This document shows positions 33,292 through 41,380 of a stretch of 57,472 nt of DNA, piece by piece. Within the stretch, counting starts at the first letter, position 1. Each line of letters starts with the position of its first letter. The translations under genes and the position numbers were made by a program. The notes beneath the pieces are model-generated. The model did not search any database and was not told the origin of the DNA. It saw only the letters and a program-made list of their open reading frames with translations. The DNA is from Bacilli bacterium (lineage in GTDB: Bacteria > Bacillota_I > Bacilli_A > RFN20 > CAG-826), in assembly GCA_017445245.1 (NCBI GenBank), contig JAFSUM010000005.1, positions 1-57,472 on the forward strand, in the 5' to 3' direction.

Positions 33292-35010
33292 ATGGACGTC
33301 ATGCAGAACTATCAGAGGTGGTTAGATTCCCCGCGTGTCAGCGACGAGGATAAGGCCACGCTTCGTTCCCTCTCCGAAAAGCAAAGGGACGACGCTTTCT
33401 TCAAAAACGCCGAATTCGGAACCGGAGGCATGCGTGGCATCCTCGGGCCTGGCACCAATCGTATCAACGAGCACACGATCGGCCGGGTTACGGTGGGCTT
33501 TGGCCTCTATTTGAAAAAACACCTCGGTGAGAAGGCCCTCGGTATGGGTGTCGCAATTTCTCACGACAACCGTTTCTTCTCTCGCGAATTCACGCTTCTT
33601 TCTGCCGACATCCTCGCGAAGATGGGTTTCAAGGTCTATATCTTTGATATGCTTCGCGCGACTCCCGAGCTCTCCTTCGCGGTCCGCGAAAAGCAGTGCG
33701 CGGGCGGCATCATGATCACCGCCTCCCACAACCCCAAAGAATATAACGGTTACAAAGTCTATGACGAGAAGGGGTGCCAGCTCATCCCGGAATTGGTCGA
33801 TGAGATGCTCGCCATCCTCGCAACGCTTCCCGACGAGCTCTCCTTCAAGATTCCCGAGGCTGAAAAGAAGGGCGAAGTCATCGTCCTTGGCCCGGAGGTC
33901 GACGAGAAATACTACGAGCTCGTCAAGACGACCCAAGTCCATCCCGAATTGGACAAGAAGGGTTTCAAGGTTATCTACTCGCCTCAACACGGTGCTTCTT
34001 ATGAAGGCGCGATGGCGGTGTTCTCATCGCTTGGCTACGAAATCATCCCAGTCAAGGAACAATGCGTCCATGATCCTAATTTCGGAGCGACCGAATCTCC
34101 GAACCCCGAAGTCGAGAAAGCGTGGAAGTTGCCTCTTGCCTACGCGGTAAAGGAACACGCGAACCTCGTCGTGATGACTGACCCGGATGGCGACCGTTGT
34201 GGCCTTGCCTATTTAGGGAAAGATGGCGAATACCATCGCCTGACTGGCAATGAATCCGCGGCACTTTTAGTGGATTATTTGCTTTCTGAAAAGAAAAAGA
34301 TGGGACTTTTGCCAGAAAATCCCGTCATGTATGACACTATCGTTTCCTCTTCGCTTGCCCGCGAAGTCGCGCAGTCGTACGGCGTGAAAGTCGAATCATT
34401 CCTCACCGGATTCAAATTCATCGGCAGCCGCATTGGCTATTACGAAGAAAAGGAAAACGGGCCGACGTTCGTCTTCGGCTATGAGGAATCCTATGGATGC
34501 CTCCTCGCCCCCTTCGTTCGCGATAAAGATGGCATCCAAGCGATTCTCCTCTATACCGAGATGGCTTTGTTCCATCATCTCCGTGGCGAGGATCTAGGCG
34601 AGGCGCTCGAAGGGCTTTATCACCGTTACGGATACCATCTTGCGACAACCAAAGACATCTATTTCGAAGGAATGGATGGCAACGCCAAGATGCAAAAACT
34701 CATGGCGGGCCTTCACGTGACTCCGCTTCGTTGCTTCTGCAATATCAACGTGGCGAAGATCGGCGACTATAAGAAACAAATTATGGTCGACTTGGCCAGT
34801 GGAAAAGAAGAACCGATTGTCGGACTTCCCGTTTCCGATGTCGTCAAGTATTTCCTCAAAGACAATTCGACGATATGCGTCCGTCCTTCTGGTACGGAAC
34901 CGAAGGTCAAATTCTATATCGAAGTCGTTTCCGATAAGGAAGACGGACTAAAAGAAAAGGCCGAAGCCTTGTTCCAAGATCTTCTCTCCCAAGCTGGGGT
35001 CAATCGGTAA
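33292..35010 (+). CDS. pgcA: Phosphoglucomutase/phosphomannomutase
   Basis: 572 residues, alpha-D-phosphohexomutase superfamily. It interconverts glucose-1-P and glucose-6-P for sugar nucleotides. The phosphoserine loop is TASHNPKEYNGYKVY (about 143), the metal loop DPDGDRCG (about 300), the sugar loop GYEESYG (about 398), and the phosphate loop RPSGTEPKVKFY near the end. SD GGAGGT lies 5 nt before the ATG at 33292. The 3' end overlaps the convergent HAD gene by 11 nt. Confidence 0.94.
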   Translation: MDVMQNYQRWLDSPRVSDEDKATLRSLSEKQRDDAFFKNAEFGTGGMRGILGPGTNRINEHTIGRVTVGFGLYLKKHLGEKALGMGVAISHDNRFFSREFTLLSADILAKMGFKVYIFDMLRATPELSFAVREKQCAGGIMITASHNPKEYNGYKVYDEKGCQLIPELVDEMLAILATLPDELSFKIPEAEKKGEVIVLGPEVDEKYYELVKTTQVHPELDKKGFKVIYSPQHGASYEGAMAVFSSLGYEIIPVKEQCVHDPNFGATESPNPEVEKAWKLPLAYAVKEHANLVVMTDPDGDRCGLAYLGKDGEYHRLTGNESAALLVDYLLSEKKKMGLLPENPVMYDTIVSSSLAREVAQSYGVKVESFLTGFKFIGSRIGYYEEKENGPTFVFGYEESYGCLLAPFVRDKDGIQAILLYTEMALFHHLRGEDLGEALEGLYHRYGYHLATTKDIYFEGMDGNAKMQKLMAGLHVTPLRCFCNINVAKIGDYKKQIMVDLASGKEEPIVGLPVSDVVKYFLKDNSTICVRPSGTEPKVKFYIEVVSDKEDGLKEKAEALFQDLLSQAGVNR

Positions 35011-35797
35011 GAAGTCGCTTCAATTCGACGATGACGCCGTCCTCGTCGACGGCGTTTTTCGTTATGGGGTAAAGGTCTTTTAGCCAAGTGGCCCGCGCGT
35101 TTTTCATCGCGAATGGACGCCCGGCTTCGGAAAGCATTTCCGCATCGTTGCTCGCGTCCCCGAAAGCGATGACGTCTTCCTTGCGGATTCCATAGGTTTT
35201 CATGATATAAGCCAAAGCGCTTCCCTTATGGACGTTAGGCAAGGCGAGCTCAGAATAATTGGAGTTGCTCCAGGAGCGGTAGAGGACATTAGGATGTTCG
35301 CGGCAAATGCGTTCTAAACGTCCTTCCTCTTTTTCGATTTCGTGAAAAAGGGCCGTAAAAGGGTCCTCTTTTAGGATGTTTACGATATCGCCTTCGACGA
35401 GATGGATTCCTTTGTTGGGGAAGTAGGGGAATAGACCGCTGCCATCTCCTTGAACGTAGAGGTTTGTTTCGCTTTCGGCCATATAGACATCGACGCAGTC
35501 TAAGGATTGCCTCCAGATATGGATGACATCTTCTTTATCGAAACGCTTTTCGTAACGCGGGAAGGAAGGGTCTTTTGGATGAAAGACGAGGCCTCCGTTA
35601 TAGGCGATAAGGGGACCCGTGCACTGCAAATCGTCGTAGAGGTGTCTCATGGAACGATAGGGGCGCCCCGAAGCCAAAACGACGAGATATCCGCGCGAAG
35701 AAAGTTGCCGTAGATAGTCGCGGGTTTCCTCGGAATAGGTGCCCCGTGCATCTAAAAGCGTACCGTCGAGATCGGTGACGATGAGCCCTTTAATCAT
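35000..35797 (-). CDS. Cof-type HAD-superfamily phosphatase
   Basis: 265 residues. Motif I is TDLDGTLLD (about 8-16), motif II is VLASGR, motif III has the Lys of HKGSAL, and motif IV is GDASNDAEML. The Cof/IIB cap lies between them. Such enzymes dephosphorylate sugar phosphates, flavin nucleotides or vitamin B6 phosphates; the substrate is not predictable. The start overlaps the trpS end by 8 nt, so it is translated from the trpS mRNA. Confidence 0.92.
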   Translation of the reverse strand: MIKGLIVTDLDGTLLDARGTYSEETRDYLRQLSSRGYLVVLASGRPYRSMRHLYDDLQCTGPLIAYNGGLVFHPKDPSFPRYEKRFDKEDVIHIWRQSLDCVDVYMAESETNLYVQGDGSGLFPYFPNKGIHLVEGDIVNILKEDPFTALFHEIEKEEGRLERICREHPNVLYRSWSNSNYSELALPNVHKGSALAYIMKTYGIRKEDVIAFGDASNDAEMLSEAGRPFAMKNARATWLKDLYPITKNAVDEDGVIVELKRLLTD

Positions 35798-36785
35798 GAT
35801 AGATATCGAGAAGTCCTACGGCGTGCTGGACGCGTTCAAGCGTTTTGGAGGCGATGGCCTTTGCCCGTTTGGCGCCTTCCTGGAGGACGGGGAGGTAGGC
35901 CTTGCTTTCGACGATTTCCTTATAACGGTTCTGGAAGGGTTCGAGTTCTTCGATGACCGCGTCGGCGACTTCCTTCTTGAAATCGCCATAACGATAGCCG
36001 ACGAAATGGGCTTCGGCTTCCTCGATCGAGATTTCCTTGATGGAGGCGTAGATGGTCAAAAGGTTCGAGATGCCCGGCTTGTTTTCCTTATCGTATTTGA
36101 CTTCGTTTCCTAGGTCGGTCACGGCGGACATGATCTTCTTACGGACCACGTTCATTGGGTCGAGGAGGAAGATGTCGCCCTTGGGGTCGGATTTGCTCAT
36201 CTTGACCTTTGGGTCGCTTAGCGACATGATGCGGGCGCCGACTTTGTTGATTTTGTAATTCGGGAGGACGAGTGTCTTTTCACCATACCGCTTGTTCATG
36301 CGGTTGACGAGGTCGCGCGTGATTTCGACGTGCTGGACCTGATCCTCGCCCACGGGAACGATATCCGCGTCATAAAGGACGATGTCGGCCGCCATGAGGA
36401 CGGGGTAGGCGAATAGACCTAAGCCAATCGCGGATTCCTTCATGTGCTGCGACTTTTCCTTGAATTGGGTCATACGGGATAATTCACCCATGTAGAGGTA
36501 ATTCTGGAGGATGGCGTTAAGCTCGGCGTGTTCGGGAACCGAGGATTGGGTGAAGATGGTGGCCTTCTTCGGGTCGAGGCCAGAGGCCAAATAGAAGGCC
36601 GCGAGGTCGCGGGAATTGGCGCGGAGAACCTCGGGGTCGATCGGCAGGGTGAGGGCGTGGAGGTCAGCGATGAAAATGAAGACTTCGCCCGTCTCCTGGA
36701 AATCCTTGAAATGCTTGAGGGCACCGATGTAGTTGCCTAGGGTCAAGTGGCCCGTGGGTTTGATGCCGGAAAGAATACGTGTCAT
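35790..36785 (-). CDS. trpS: Tryptophanyl-tRNA synthetase
   Basis: 331 residues, class Ic. It charges tRNA-Trp. The HIGH-like motif is PTGHLTLGNYIGA (about 11), and the KMSKS motif is VKMSKSDPKGD (about 200). GEDQVQHVEITRDL binds the amino acid/ATP region. A short leader with SD AGGA is present, and no T-box leader fits in the 90 nt between it and the divergent spx gene. TGG is its cognate codon throughout the window, consistent with the standard code. Confidence 0.97.
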   Translation of the reverse strand: MTRILSGIKPTGHLTLGNYIGALKHFKDFQETGEVFIFIADLHALTLPIDPEVLRANSRDLAAFYLASGLDPKKATIFTQSSVPEHAELNAILQNYLYMGELSRMTQFKEKSQHMKESAIGLGLFAYPVLMAADIVLYDADIVPVGEDQVQHVEITRDLVNRMNKRYGEKTLVLPNYKINKVGARIMSLSDPKVKMSKSDPKGDIFLLDPMNVVRKKIMSAVTDLGNEVKYDKENKPGISNLLTIYASIKEISIEEAEAHFVGYRYGDFKKEVADAVIEELEPFQNRYKEIVESKAYLPVLQEGAKRAKAIASKTLERVQHAVGLLDIYHD

Positions 36786-36840
36786 AAGCGTTACCGTCCT
36801 GCATAAAAGATACTACCCTTGTGCAATAGTTCAACAATTC

Positions 36841-36869
36841 TTCAAATTGTTCCTAATCTCCTGTACAAT
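36841..36869 (+). promoter_or_regulatory. Promoter of spx (leaderless)
   Basis: TTCAAA (36841-36846), 17-nt spacer, TACAAT (36864-36869), 6 nt before the ATG. Confidence 0.55.
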
Positions 36870-36875
36870 TCAGCC

Positions 36876-37292
36876 ATGCTCAAAGTCCTCGTGTCCCCAA
36901 GCTGCAGTTCGTGTCGGAAAGTCAAAAAATGGCTCGACGAGAACCATATTCCCTATCGGGCAATCGATATCTTTTCGGACCAGCTGACTTATGACGACGT
37001 TCTCGAAGCGATCGTCAAAAGCGAAAACGGTACCGAAGATATCGTTTCGACGCGCTCGAAAGTGTTTCAGGAAGGAAATGTCGATCTCGAGGAACTTAGC
37101 GTCTCCGAATTCATCCGCTTCGTCTTGGCCAATCCTTCCGTCTTGAAGAGGCCAATCATCATTGATGATCACCGCCTGCAGGTTGGCTATAACGCGGAAG
37201 AGATTTCCACCTTCCTCCCCATGGCGAGGCGTCTTGCCAACGAATCCTGCACCAAAGATTGCCCGAAGTGGCCGGATTGCGAAAACCATTAA
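36876..37292 (+). CDS. spx: Transcriptional regulator Spx (ArsC-like)
   Basis: 138 residues; Bacillus Spx has 131. Spx binds the RNA polymerase alpha subunit and redirects transcription under thiol stress. The redox switch C10-x2-C13 (SPSCSSCRK), Gly52 (contact to alpha) and Arg92 are all at the Bacillus positions. The protein matches to ARRLAN, then adds a 16-residue tail with three further Cys (ESCTKDCPKWPDCENH). It has its own leaderless promoter and a terminator. Confidence 0.93.
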   Translation: MLKVLVSPSCSSCRKVKKWLDENHIPYRAIDIFSDQLTYDDVLEAIVKSENGTEDIVSTRSKVFQEGNVDLEELSVSEFIRFVLANPSVLKRPIIIDDHRLQVGYNAEEISTFLPMARRLANESCTKDCPKWPDCENH

Positions 37293-37317
37293 AAAGAAGC
37301 GCCGCGGCGCTTCTTTT
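37292..37317. terminator. Bidirectional terminator between spx and CYTH gene
   Basis: Near-perfect inverted repeat AAAAGAAGCGCC / GGCGCTTCTTTT (37292-37303, 37306-37317). The stop codons of the convergent genes flank it. Confidence 0.9.
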
Positions 37318-37328
37318 CGTATAACGGG

Positions 37329-37901
37329 TTATTTCCCGATGGCTTTCATCGCCCGCTGGACTTTGGTGATTTCGGAATCTTCGTAGGGGACTTCGTGCTC
37401 GTCGAGGAATTCGTGGAGGAGTTTTTCGGCCCCGGCGAGGTTATTGTATTCGAGCTCGACTTCGTAATCGGTTTGGCCCGAATAGGTGTTCTTGTCGATG
37501 CATAGGCGTCCGCCTTCGTATTCGAATTCGAGACGCTCGGTGGAAAGGGAAGTCAGGATCTTGAGTTTGTCCACGTCGAAGTCGAGCATGGTCAGGAAGC
37601 GGCGCAGATCGTTTTTGGGGAACTGGCCGAAATCGCGGAAAGCGGCGAAATCGTTGAAGGTAATGGGAACGCTTTTCTCGAGACGCCCTTGGCTAAGCGG
37701 AGTCTTGAGGGTCAATTCGAGATTGCCTGCGTTTTCGCGAATGCGGAGGGCGATGCCGGATTTCGCGAGGTCGCGGTTATCGGTGTCGATGTAGTAGTTG
37801 GTTTGCAAAAAGCGGGGGACTTGTGGGAAAAGACGGACGAGTTTCTCGTATTCGCTTTTGCCAACAAGCGCCTTGGCTTCGATTTCGATGGCGTTGGACA
37901 T
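37329..37901 (-). CDS. CYTH domain protein (YjbK-like triphosphate-binding)
   Basis: 190 residues. CYTH enzymes form a beta-tunnel that hydrolyses triphosphates such as thiamine triphosphate or inorganic triphosphate. The ExExK signature is EIEAK (6-10). Further charged strands are ALRIREN, LTLKTP and DYEVELEY. An SD (GAGGTAAC) precedes the ATG. The substrate is unknown; in Bacilli relatives lie near relA/spx-type stress genes, and here it is convergent with spx. Confidence 0.88.
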   Translation of the reverse strand: MSNAIEIEAKALVGKSEYEKLVRLFPQVPRFLQTNYYIDTDNRDLAKSGIALRIRENAGNLELTLKTPLSQGRLEKSVPITFNDFAAFRDFGQFPKNDLRRFLTMLDFDVDKLKILTSLSTERLEFEYEGGRLCIDKNTYSGQTDYEVELEYNNLAGAEKLLHEFLDEHEVPYEDSEITKVQRAMKAIGK

Positions 37902-37924
37902 TTATTTGTTACCTCTACAAGGAG

Positions 37925-37930
37925 TATGAT
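37925..37930 (+). promoter_or_regulatory. -10 box of EIIB-like gene (leaderless)
   Basis: TATGAT, 8 nt before the ATG at 37939. Confidence 0.4.
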
Positions 37931-37938
37931 ACCAACAT

Positions 37939-38325
37939 ATGTTGGACGCAAGCGCAAAAGAATTTAACGATTTCCTAAGGCAGTATAGTCTCTACATCGC
38001 GATTGGCATCGCCGCCTTCATCCTCGTAGTGGTGCTCGTGGTGCTATTCATCTGCCTTTCGAAGAGGAAGAAAGCCGATGCAACCCCCAAACGGGTTATC
38101 GTCGCCTCAGCCTATATCGAAGCGTTAGGCGGAGCGGACAATATCGTCAGCCATAGCCTTGTCCGTTCCCGCATCGTCTTGACCCTTAAGGATTACGACA
38201 TCGTGGACAAGGAAAAATTAAAAGAAGCCGGCGTGGACGGCTTCATCATGATGTCGGACAAATTGACCCTCGTCATCAAGGGAGATGCAGAAAAGGTCAA
38301 CGCCGCGATCTTCCCCGAAGGATGA
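37939..38325 (+). CDS. Membrane-anchored PTS EIIB-like protein lacking the phospho-cysteine
   Basis: 128 residues. One membrane helix (about 19-40: IAIGIAAFILVVVLVVLFICL) is followed by a basic stretch and then a domain resembling glucose-type PTS EIIB: YIEALGGADNIVSHS, LKDYDIVDKEKLKEAGVDGF and LVIKGDAEKVNAAI. In true EIIB a Cys follows the ENI(V) strand (typically NCxTRLR); here the corresponding stretch is HSLVRSRI, without Cys. A regulatory or structural role is more likely than sugar transport. The 3' end overlaps the convergent maf gene by 29 nt. Confidence 0.75.
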   Translation: MLDASAKEFNDFLRQYSLYIAIGIAAFILVVVLVVLFICLSKRKKADATPKRVIVASAYIEALGGADNIVSHSLVRSRIVLTLKDYDIVDKEKLKEAGVDGFIMMSDKLTLVIKGDAEKVNAAIFPEG

Positions 38326-38854
38326 CGTGCTCGTAGATATCTTCGGTCGGTAGGCCCATTACGTTATCGAAACTTCCGACGATTTCCCGGATTAGGGGGA
38401 AGTCATCTTGGATACCATAAGCCCCCGCTTTGTCGAAGGGCTTTTTCGTTTGGAGGTAGTCGTGAATTTGTTCGTCGCTAAGGTCATTGAAGTAGACTTC
38501 GGTCGCGACTGTGCGGGTGATTTCCTTTCCATGACCGATATAGGTATAGGCGGAAAGGACGATTTCTTTTTGTCCCGATTGGGCTTTTAACATCGCAAAA
38601 GCGTCATCGTAGTCTTTGGGCTTGCCTAGAGCCTCGCCGTGAAGAACGACGACGGTATCGCAGGAGAGGACTTCGTCATGAGGATATAAACAGGCGATGG
38701 CGTAGGCCTTGGCCTTGCTTTCTTCGGAGGGCAGGTCTTTCGCGTCGATATGCAAAAGACTCTCGTCGATTTCGGGGACGAGGATTTCGAATTCGGGAAC
38801 GATCTTCCGCAGCAATTCTTTTCTTCTAGGCGAAGAAGAAGCGAGGATGAACAT
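38297..38854 (-). CDS. maf: Maf-family nucleotide pyrophosphatase
   Basis: 185 residues. Maf proteins hydrolyse non-canonical or specific NTPs (dTTP/UTP in many members). The start LASSSPRRKELL carries the SxxR/K motif. SCDTVVVLHGEALGKPKD carries the catalytic Asp, and FDKAGAYGIQDD with VMGLPTE follows. It lies 2 nt downstream of rnjA and is co-transcribed with it. Confidence 0.94.
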   Translation of the reverse strand: MFILASSSPRRKELLRKIVPEFEILVPEIDESLLHIDAKDLPSEESKAKAYAIACLYPHDEVLSCDTVVVLHGEALGKPKDYDDAFAMLKAQSGQKEIVLSAYTYIGHGKEITRTVATEVYFNDLSDEQIHDYLQTKKPFDKAGAYGIQDDFPLIREIVGSFDNVMGLPTEDIYEHVILRGRSRR

Positions 38855-38856
38855 GA

Positions 38857-40536
38857 TTAGTAGTTACGGTCCGCGTTGAGGACGAAGAGAAGGATCATCG
38901 GCTTTCTGCCGGTGCGGCGTTCGATGTATTTGGCGACATAAGAACGCACATGGGCGCGGATTTCGGCTTGGCTATTGCGATGGGTGTCTAGACATTCGCG
39001 CACGGCTTCGTCGGCCCGCATCTGCGAATGGCGGACGACGTGAGCTTCTTCGGAGGTGGCAAAGCCACGGGTATAGACGATCGGGGGCTGGGTCATCTTG
39101 GAGCCGCGGTGGTCGAGGTTGATGATGATATTGACCAAGCCATCGGATTTGAGGATGCCGCGGTCGTTCATCGCGGTGGTGGAGATGCCGTCGAGATCCT
39201 TACCGTCGATATAGACATCGTCGGCGGGAACCCTGCCGTTACGGGTGACTTCGTGGTTATAGAGTTGGAGGGCGTCGCCGTTATCGCAGACGAAGACGTG
39301 ACTAGGATCCATACCGAGGTCGACCGCGATTTCGCCATGTAACTTCAACATGCGGTATTCGCCGTGTACGGGCATGAAGTACTTTGGCTGGGCGAGGCGC
39401 TGCATAAGGCGCAGTTCCTGGCGACTTGGGTGGCCAGAGGAGTGGAGAGAGAAAGCGAGAGAATTCTGTTTAACGTCGGCGCCCATCTTGACGAGCTTGT
39501 TGACGAGGCGATCGACGAGGGCACCGTTGCCAGGAATCGGATTGGACGAAAAGATGACCGTATCGCCAGGATAGATGGAGGTATTATGGTTATCGCCGTT
39601 GACGATGCGGGACAAAGCGGCCATCGGTTCGCCTTGAGAACCCGTGCAAACGATGCAAATCTCGCTCATTTTGTAATTGCGGAGCATCGTTTCCTCGATC
39701 ATGTTCTTGTCATCGATTTTGATATAGCCGTATTGTCTAGCGATGCCGATGACGTTTTTCATCGAACGGCCCATGACGCAGAATTTACGGCCATGACGCT
39801 GGGCGACTTCGACGACTTGCTGGATACGGTTGATGTTGCTGGAGAAGGTCGAGACGATGATACGGCCAGGAGCTTTTTCGAAGATTTCCTCAACGCCAGC
39901 ACGGACATTGGTTTCGGAAGGGGTATAGCCTTCGATTTCCGCGTTGGTGGAATCGGCCATGAGCAAATCGATGCCTTCCGAACCAAGGCGAGCTAACTTA
40001 TCGATTTCGAAATGGGGGCCGACGGGGGTGAGGTCGATTTTGAAGTCGCCGGTTTCGACGATGCGGCCTTGCTTGGAGTCGATGCAAACGCCGAAGGAGT
40101 CGGGGATGGAATGAGTAACGCGAAAGAAGGAGACGACAAAATCTTCCCCGATGGGGACGACGGTCTCTTCGTCGTATTCGACGATGGTGACCGGTTCTTT
40201 GAAGCGAGCGTCTTCGAGCTTATGACGGATAAGCGCCGCGGCTAGACGCGGGGCATAGATGACGGGGACGTAGACGGTGCGGAGCAAGAAGGGGATGCCG
40301 CCGATATGGTCTTCGTGACCGTGGGTGATGAAAAGAGCCTTGATCTTCGTGCGGTTGTTTTTGAGGTAGGTGTAGTCGGGGATGACATAATCGACGCCGG
40401 GAAGGGTCGCTTCGGGGAAGCGCACGCCCGCGTCGACGAGGATGATGGAACGGTCGGTTTCAAAACAATAGGTATTCTTACCGACTTCCCCTAGACCTCC
40501 TAGGGCATAGATTTTTACGGGTGTGTCACGAAGCAT
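38857..40536 (-). CDS. rnjA: Ribonuclease J
   Basis: 559 residues, RNase J1-like. It is a 5'-3' exonuclease and endonuclease of mRNA decay and rRNA maturation. The metallo-beta-lactamase motif THGHEDHIGG is near residue 73, DSTNAE and the beta-CASP domain follow, and SGHPSRQELRLM and PVHGEYRML supply more metal ligands. The C-terminal domain ends at RRTGRKPMILLFV. No SD is evident before the ATG. In Bacillus def (ykrB) lies close by; here an RHS island separates them. Confidence 0.96.
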   Translation of the reverse strand: MLRDTPVKIYALGGLGEVGKNTYCFETDRSIILVDAGVRFPEATLPGVDYVIPDYTYLKNNRTKIKALFITHGHEDHIGGIPFLLRTVYVPVIYAPRLAAALIRHKLEDARFKEPVTIVEYDEETVVPIGEDFVVSFFRVTHSIPDSFGVCIDSKQGRIVETGDFKIDLTPVGPHFEIDKLARLGSEGIDLLMADSTNAEIEGYTPSETNVRAGVEEIFEKAPGRIIVSTFSSNINRIQQVVEVAQRHGRKFCVMGRSMKNVIGIARQYGYIKIDDKNMIEETMLRNYKMSEICIVCTGSQGEPMAALSRIVNGDNHNTSIYPGDTVIFSSNPIPGNGALVDRLVNKLVKMGADVKQNSLAFSLHSSGHPSRQELRLMQRLAQPKYFMPVHGEYRMLKLHGEIAVDLGMDPSHVFVCDNGDALQLYNHEVTRNGRVPADDVYIDGKDLDGISTTAMNDRGILKSDGLVNIIINLDHRGSKMTQPPIVYTRGFATSEEAHVVRHSQMRADEAVRECLDTHRNSQAEIRAHVRSYVAKYIERRTGRKPMILLFVLNADRNY

Positions 40537-40592
40537 ACGAAGAGAAAGGCATTTTTTGCGGATATGTATTTGCCTTTGGCAATAATATAACG

Positions 40593-40624
40593 AAAAAGCC
40601 CTTGCTTAGGCAAGTAGGCAGGGC
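40593..40624 (-). terminator. Terminator closing the RHS island operon
   Basis: On the minus strand CTTGC-CTAA-GCAAG with outer GCCC/GGGC pairing, followed by TTTTT. It separates the island from rnjA. Confidence 0.65.
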
Positions 40625-40644
40625 GAAAAGTAAGCGTTTTCAGT

Positions 40645-40833
40645 TTATCGAAGGGAGAATGTCTTCGGGCTGTGCTTAGAAAAGGCACCCTTAAATTTGT
40701 TTAGTTTCGCTCTTAGGAGGTATCCGTTTCTACCCCGCATAACCAAACTAAGCACATTTTGCTCCACCAAATCAGAGAAATTTGCGAGATTATAAATTGA
40801 ACAATATTTGTGCAGCTCTTCTACCATCATATT
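40645..40833 (-). CDS. Doubtful small ORF after the putative immunity gene
   Basis: 62 residues if read from the ATG at 40833 (MMVEELHKYC). It overlaps the end of the preceding gene in another frame and has no SD. The lysine-rich end (KLNKFKGAFSKHS) is not recognised. It might be the remnant of a displaced RHS tip or immunity gene, or nothing at all. Confidence 0.15.
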   Translation of the reverse strand, partial: NMMVEELHKYCSIYNLANFSDLVEQNVLSLVMRGRNGYLLRAKLNKFKGAFSKHSPKTFSLR

Positions 40834-41380
40834 TTTGGCTTGCCCTTTCACAACGTTCAGCAATGCTGTCAATGATTTCCGCAAGCAAGGCATCGGTAAA
40901 ATGTGTGACGTGCAGTCTTTTTATCTGGCCCTTTTCCGTTTTGAGAGTTAGATAGCGTTTTTTTGACCATATTGGCCCATAGAACCACGTTCGAATTGAT
41001 TGCCCTGCGCTGTTCTTAACTGAGTGTTCGATGGTGATAGCGACTATTTCAGAGTAATAAACCTTGACTGGTAGTTGGATTCTGAACCATTTTAAGGCGA
41101 TTTTATCTCCGTTCACCCAGACCTTCTCTTTATCTATGTGGATGTTCCACGAAAAGCGGGAAATGGCCTCTGGATACATGATCAAAGGAACAAACAATAA
41201 GATAATCACAAACGTTAGAAACAGGCCCAGATCCCCTCTTAAGTTTGGGAAACCAAAGAAGCATTCTGTTAGTAGAAAAAAGAGGCCGAAAGCTTGAGTT
41301 CCAAAAACGGCAAAACAGATAAAGGACGATTCGATCACCCAGCCAGGTTCATTTTGGAAAAAGGTTTGTTTGTCTTTCAT
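40790..41380 (-). CDS. Two-helix membrane protein, candidate RHS immunity protein
   Basis: 196 residues. Two hydrophobic helices (about 16-40: VIESSFICFAVFGTQAFGLFFLL, and about 52-72: LGLFLTFVIILLFVPLIMYP) precede a cytoplasmic domain (about 75-190) rich in beta strands. That domain resembles a PH-like fold in pattern (VWVNGDKIALKWF, VKVYYSEIVAITIEH, RYLTLKTEKG). The ATG shares one base with the RHS stop (TAATG), so translation is tightly coupled. Position directly behind an RHS tip is where immunity genes sit. It is markedly more AT-rich than the RHS core. Function is inference. Confidence 0.7.
   Translation of the reverse strand: MKDKQTFFQNEPGWVIESSFICFAVFGTQAFGLFFLLTECFFGFPNLRGDLGLFLTFVIILLFVPLIMYPEAISRFSWNIHIDKEKVWVNGDKIALKWFRIQLPVKVYYSEIVAITIEHSVKNSAGQSIRTWFYGPIWSKKRYLTLKTEKGQIKRLHVTHFTDALLAEIIDSIAERCERASQKYDGRRAAQILFNL

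Noticed and set aside
36786..36875. T-box leader upstream of trpS
   Set aside because: Only 90 nt separate the divergent genes; no specifier loop or antiterminator T-box sequence is visible.
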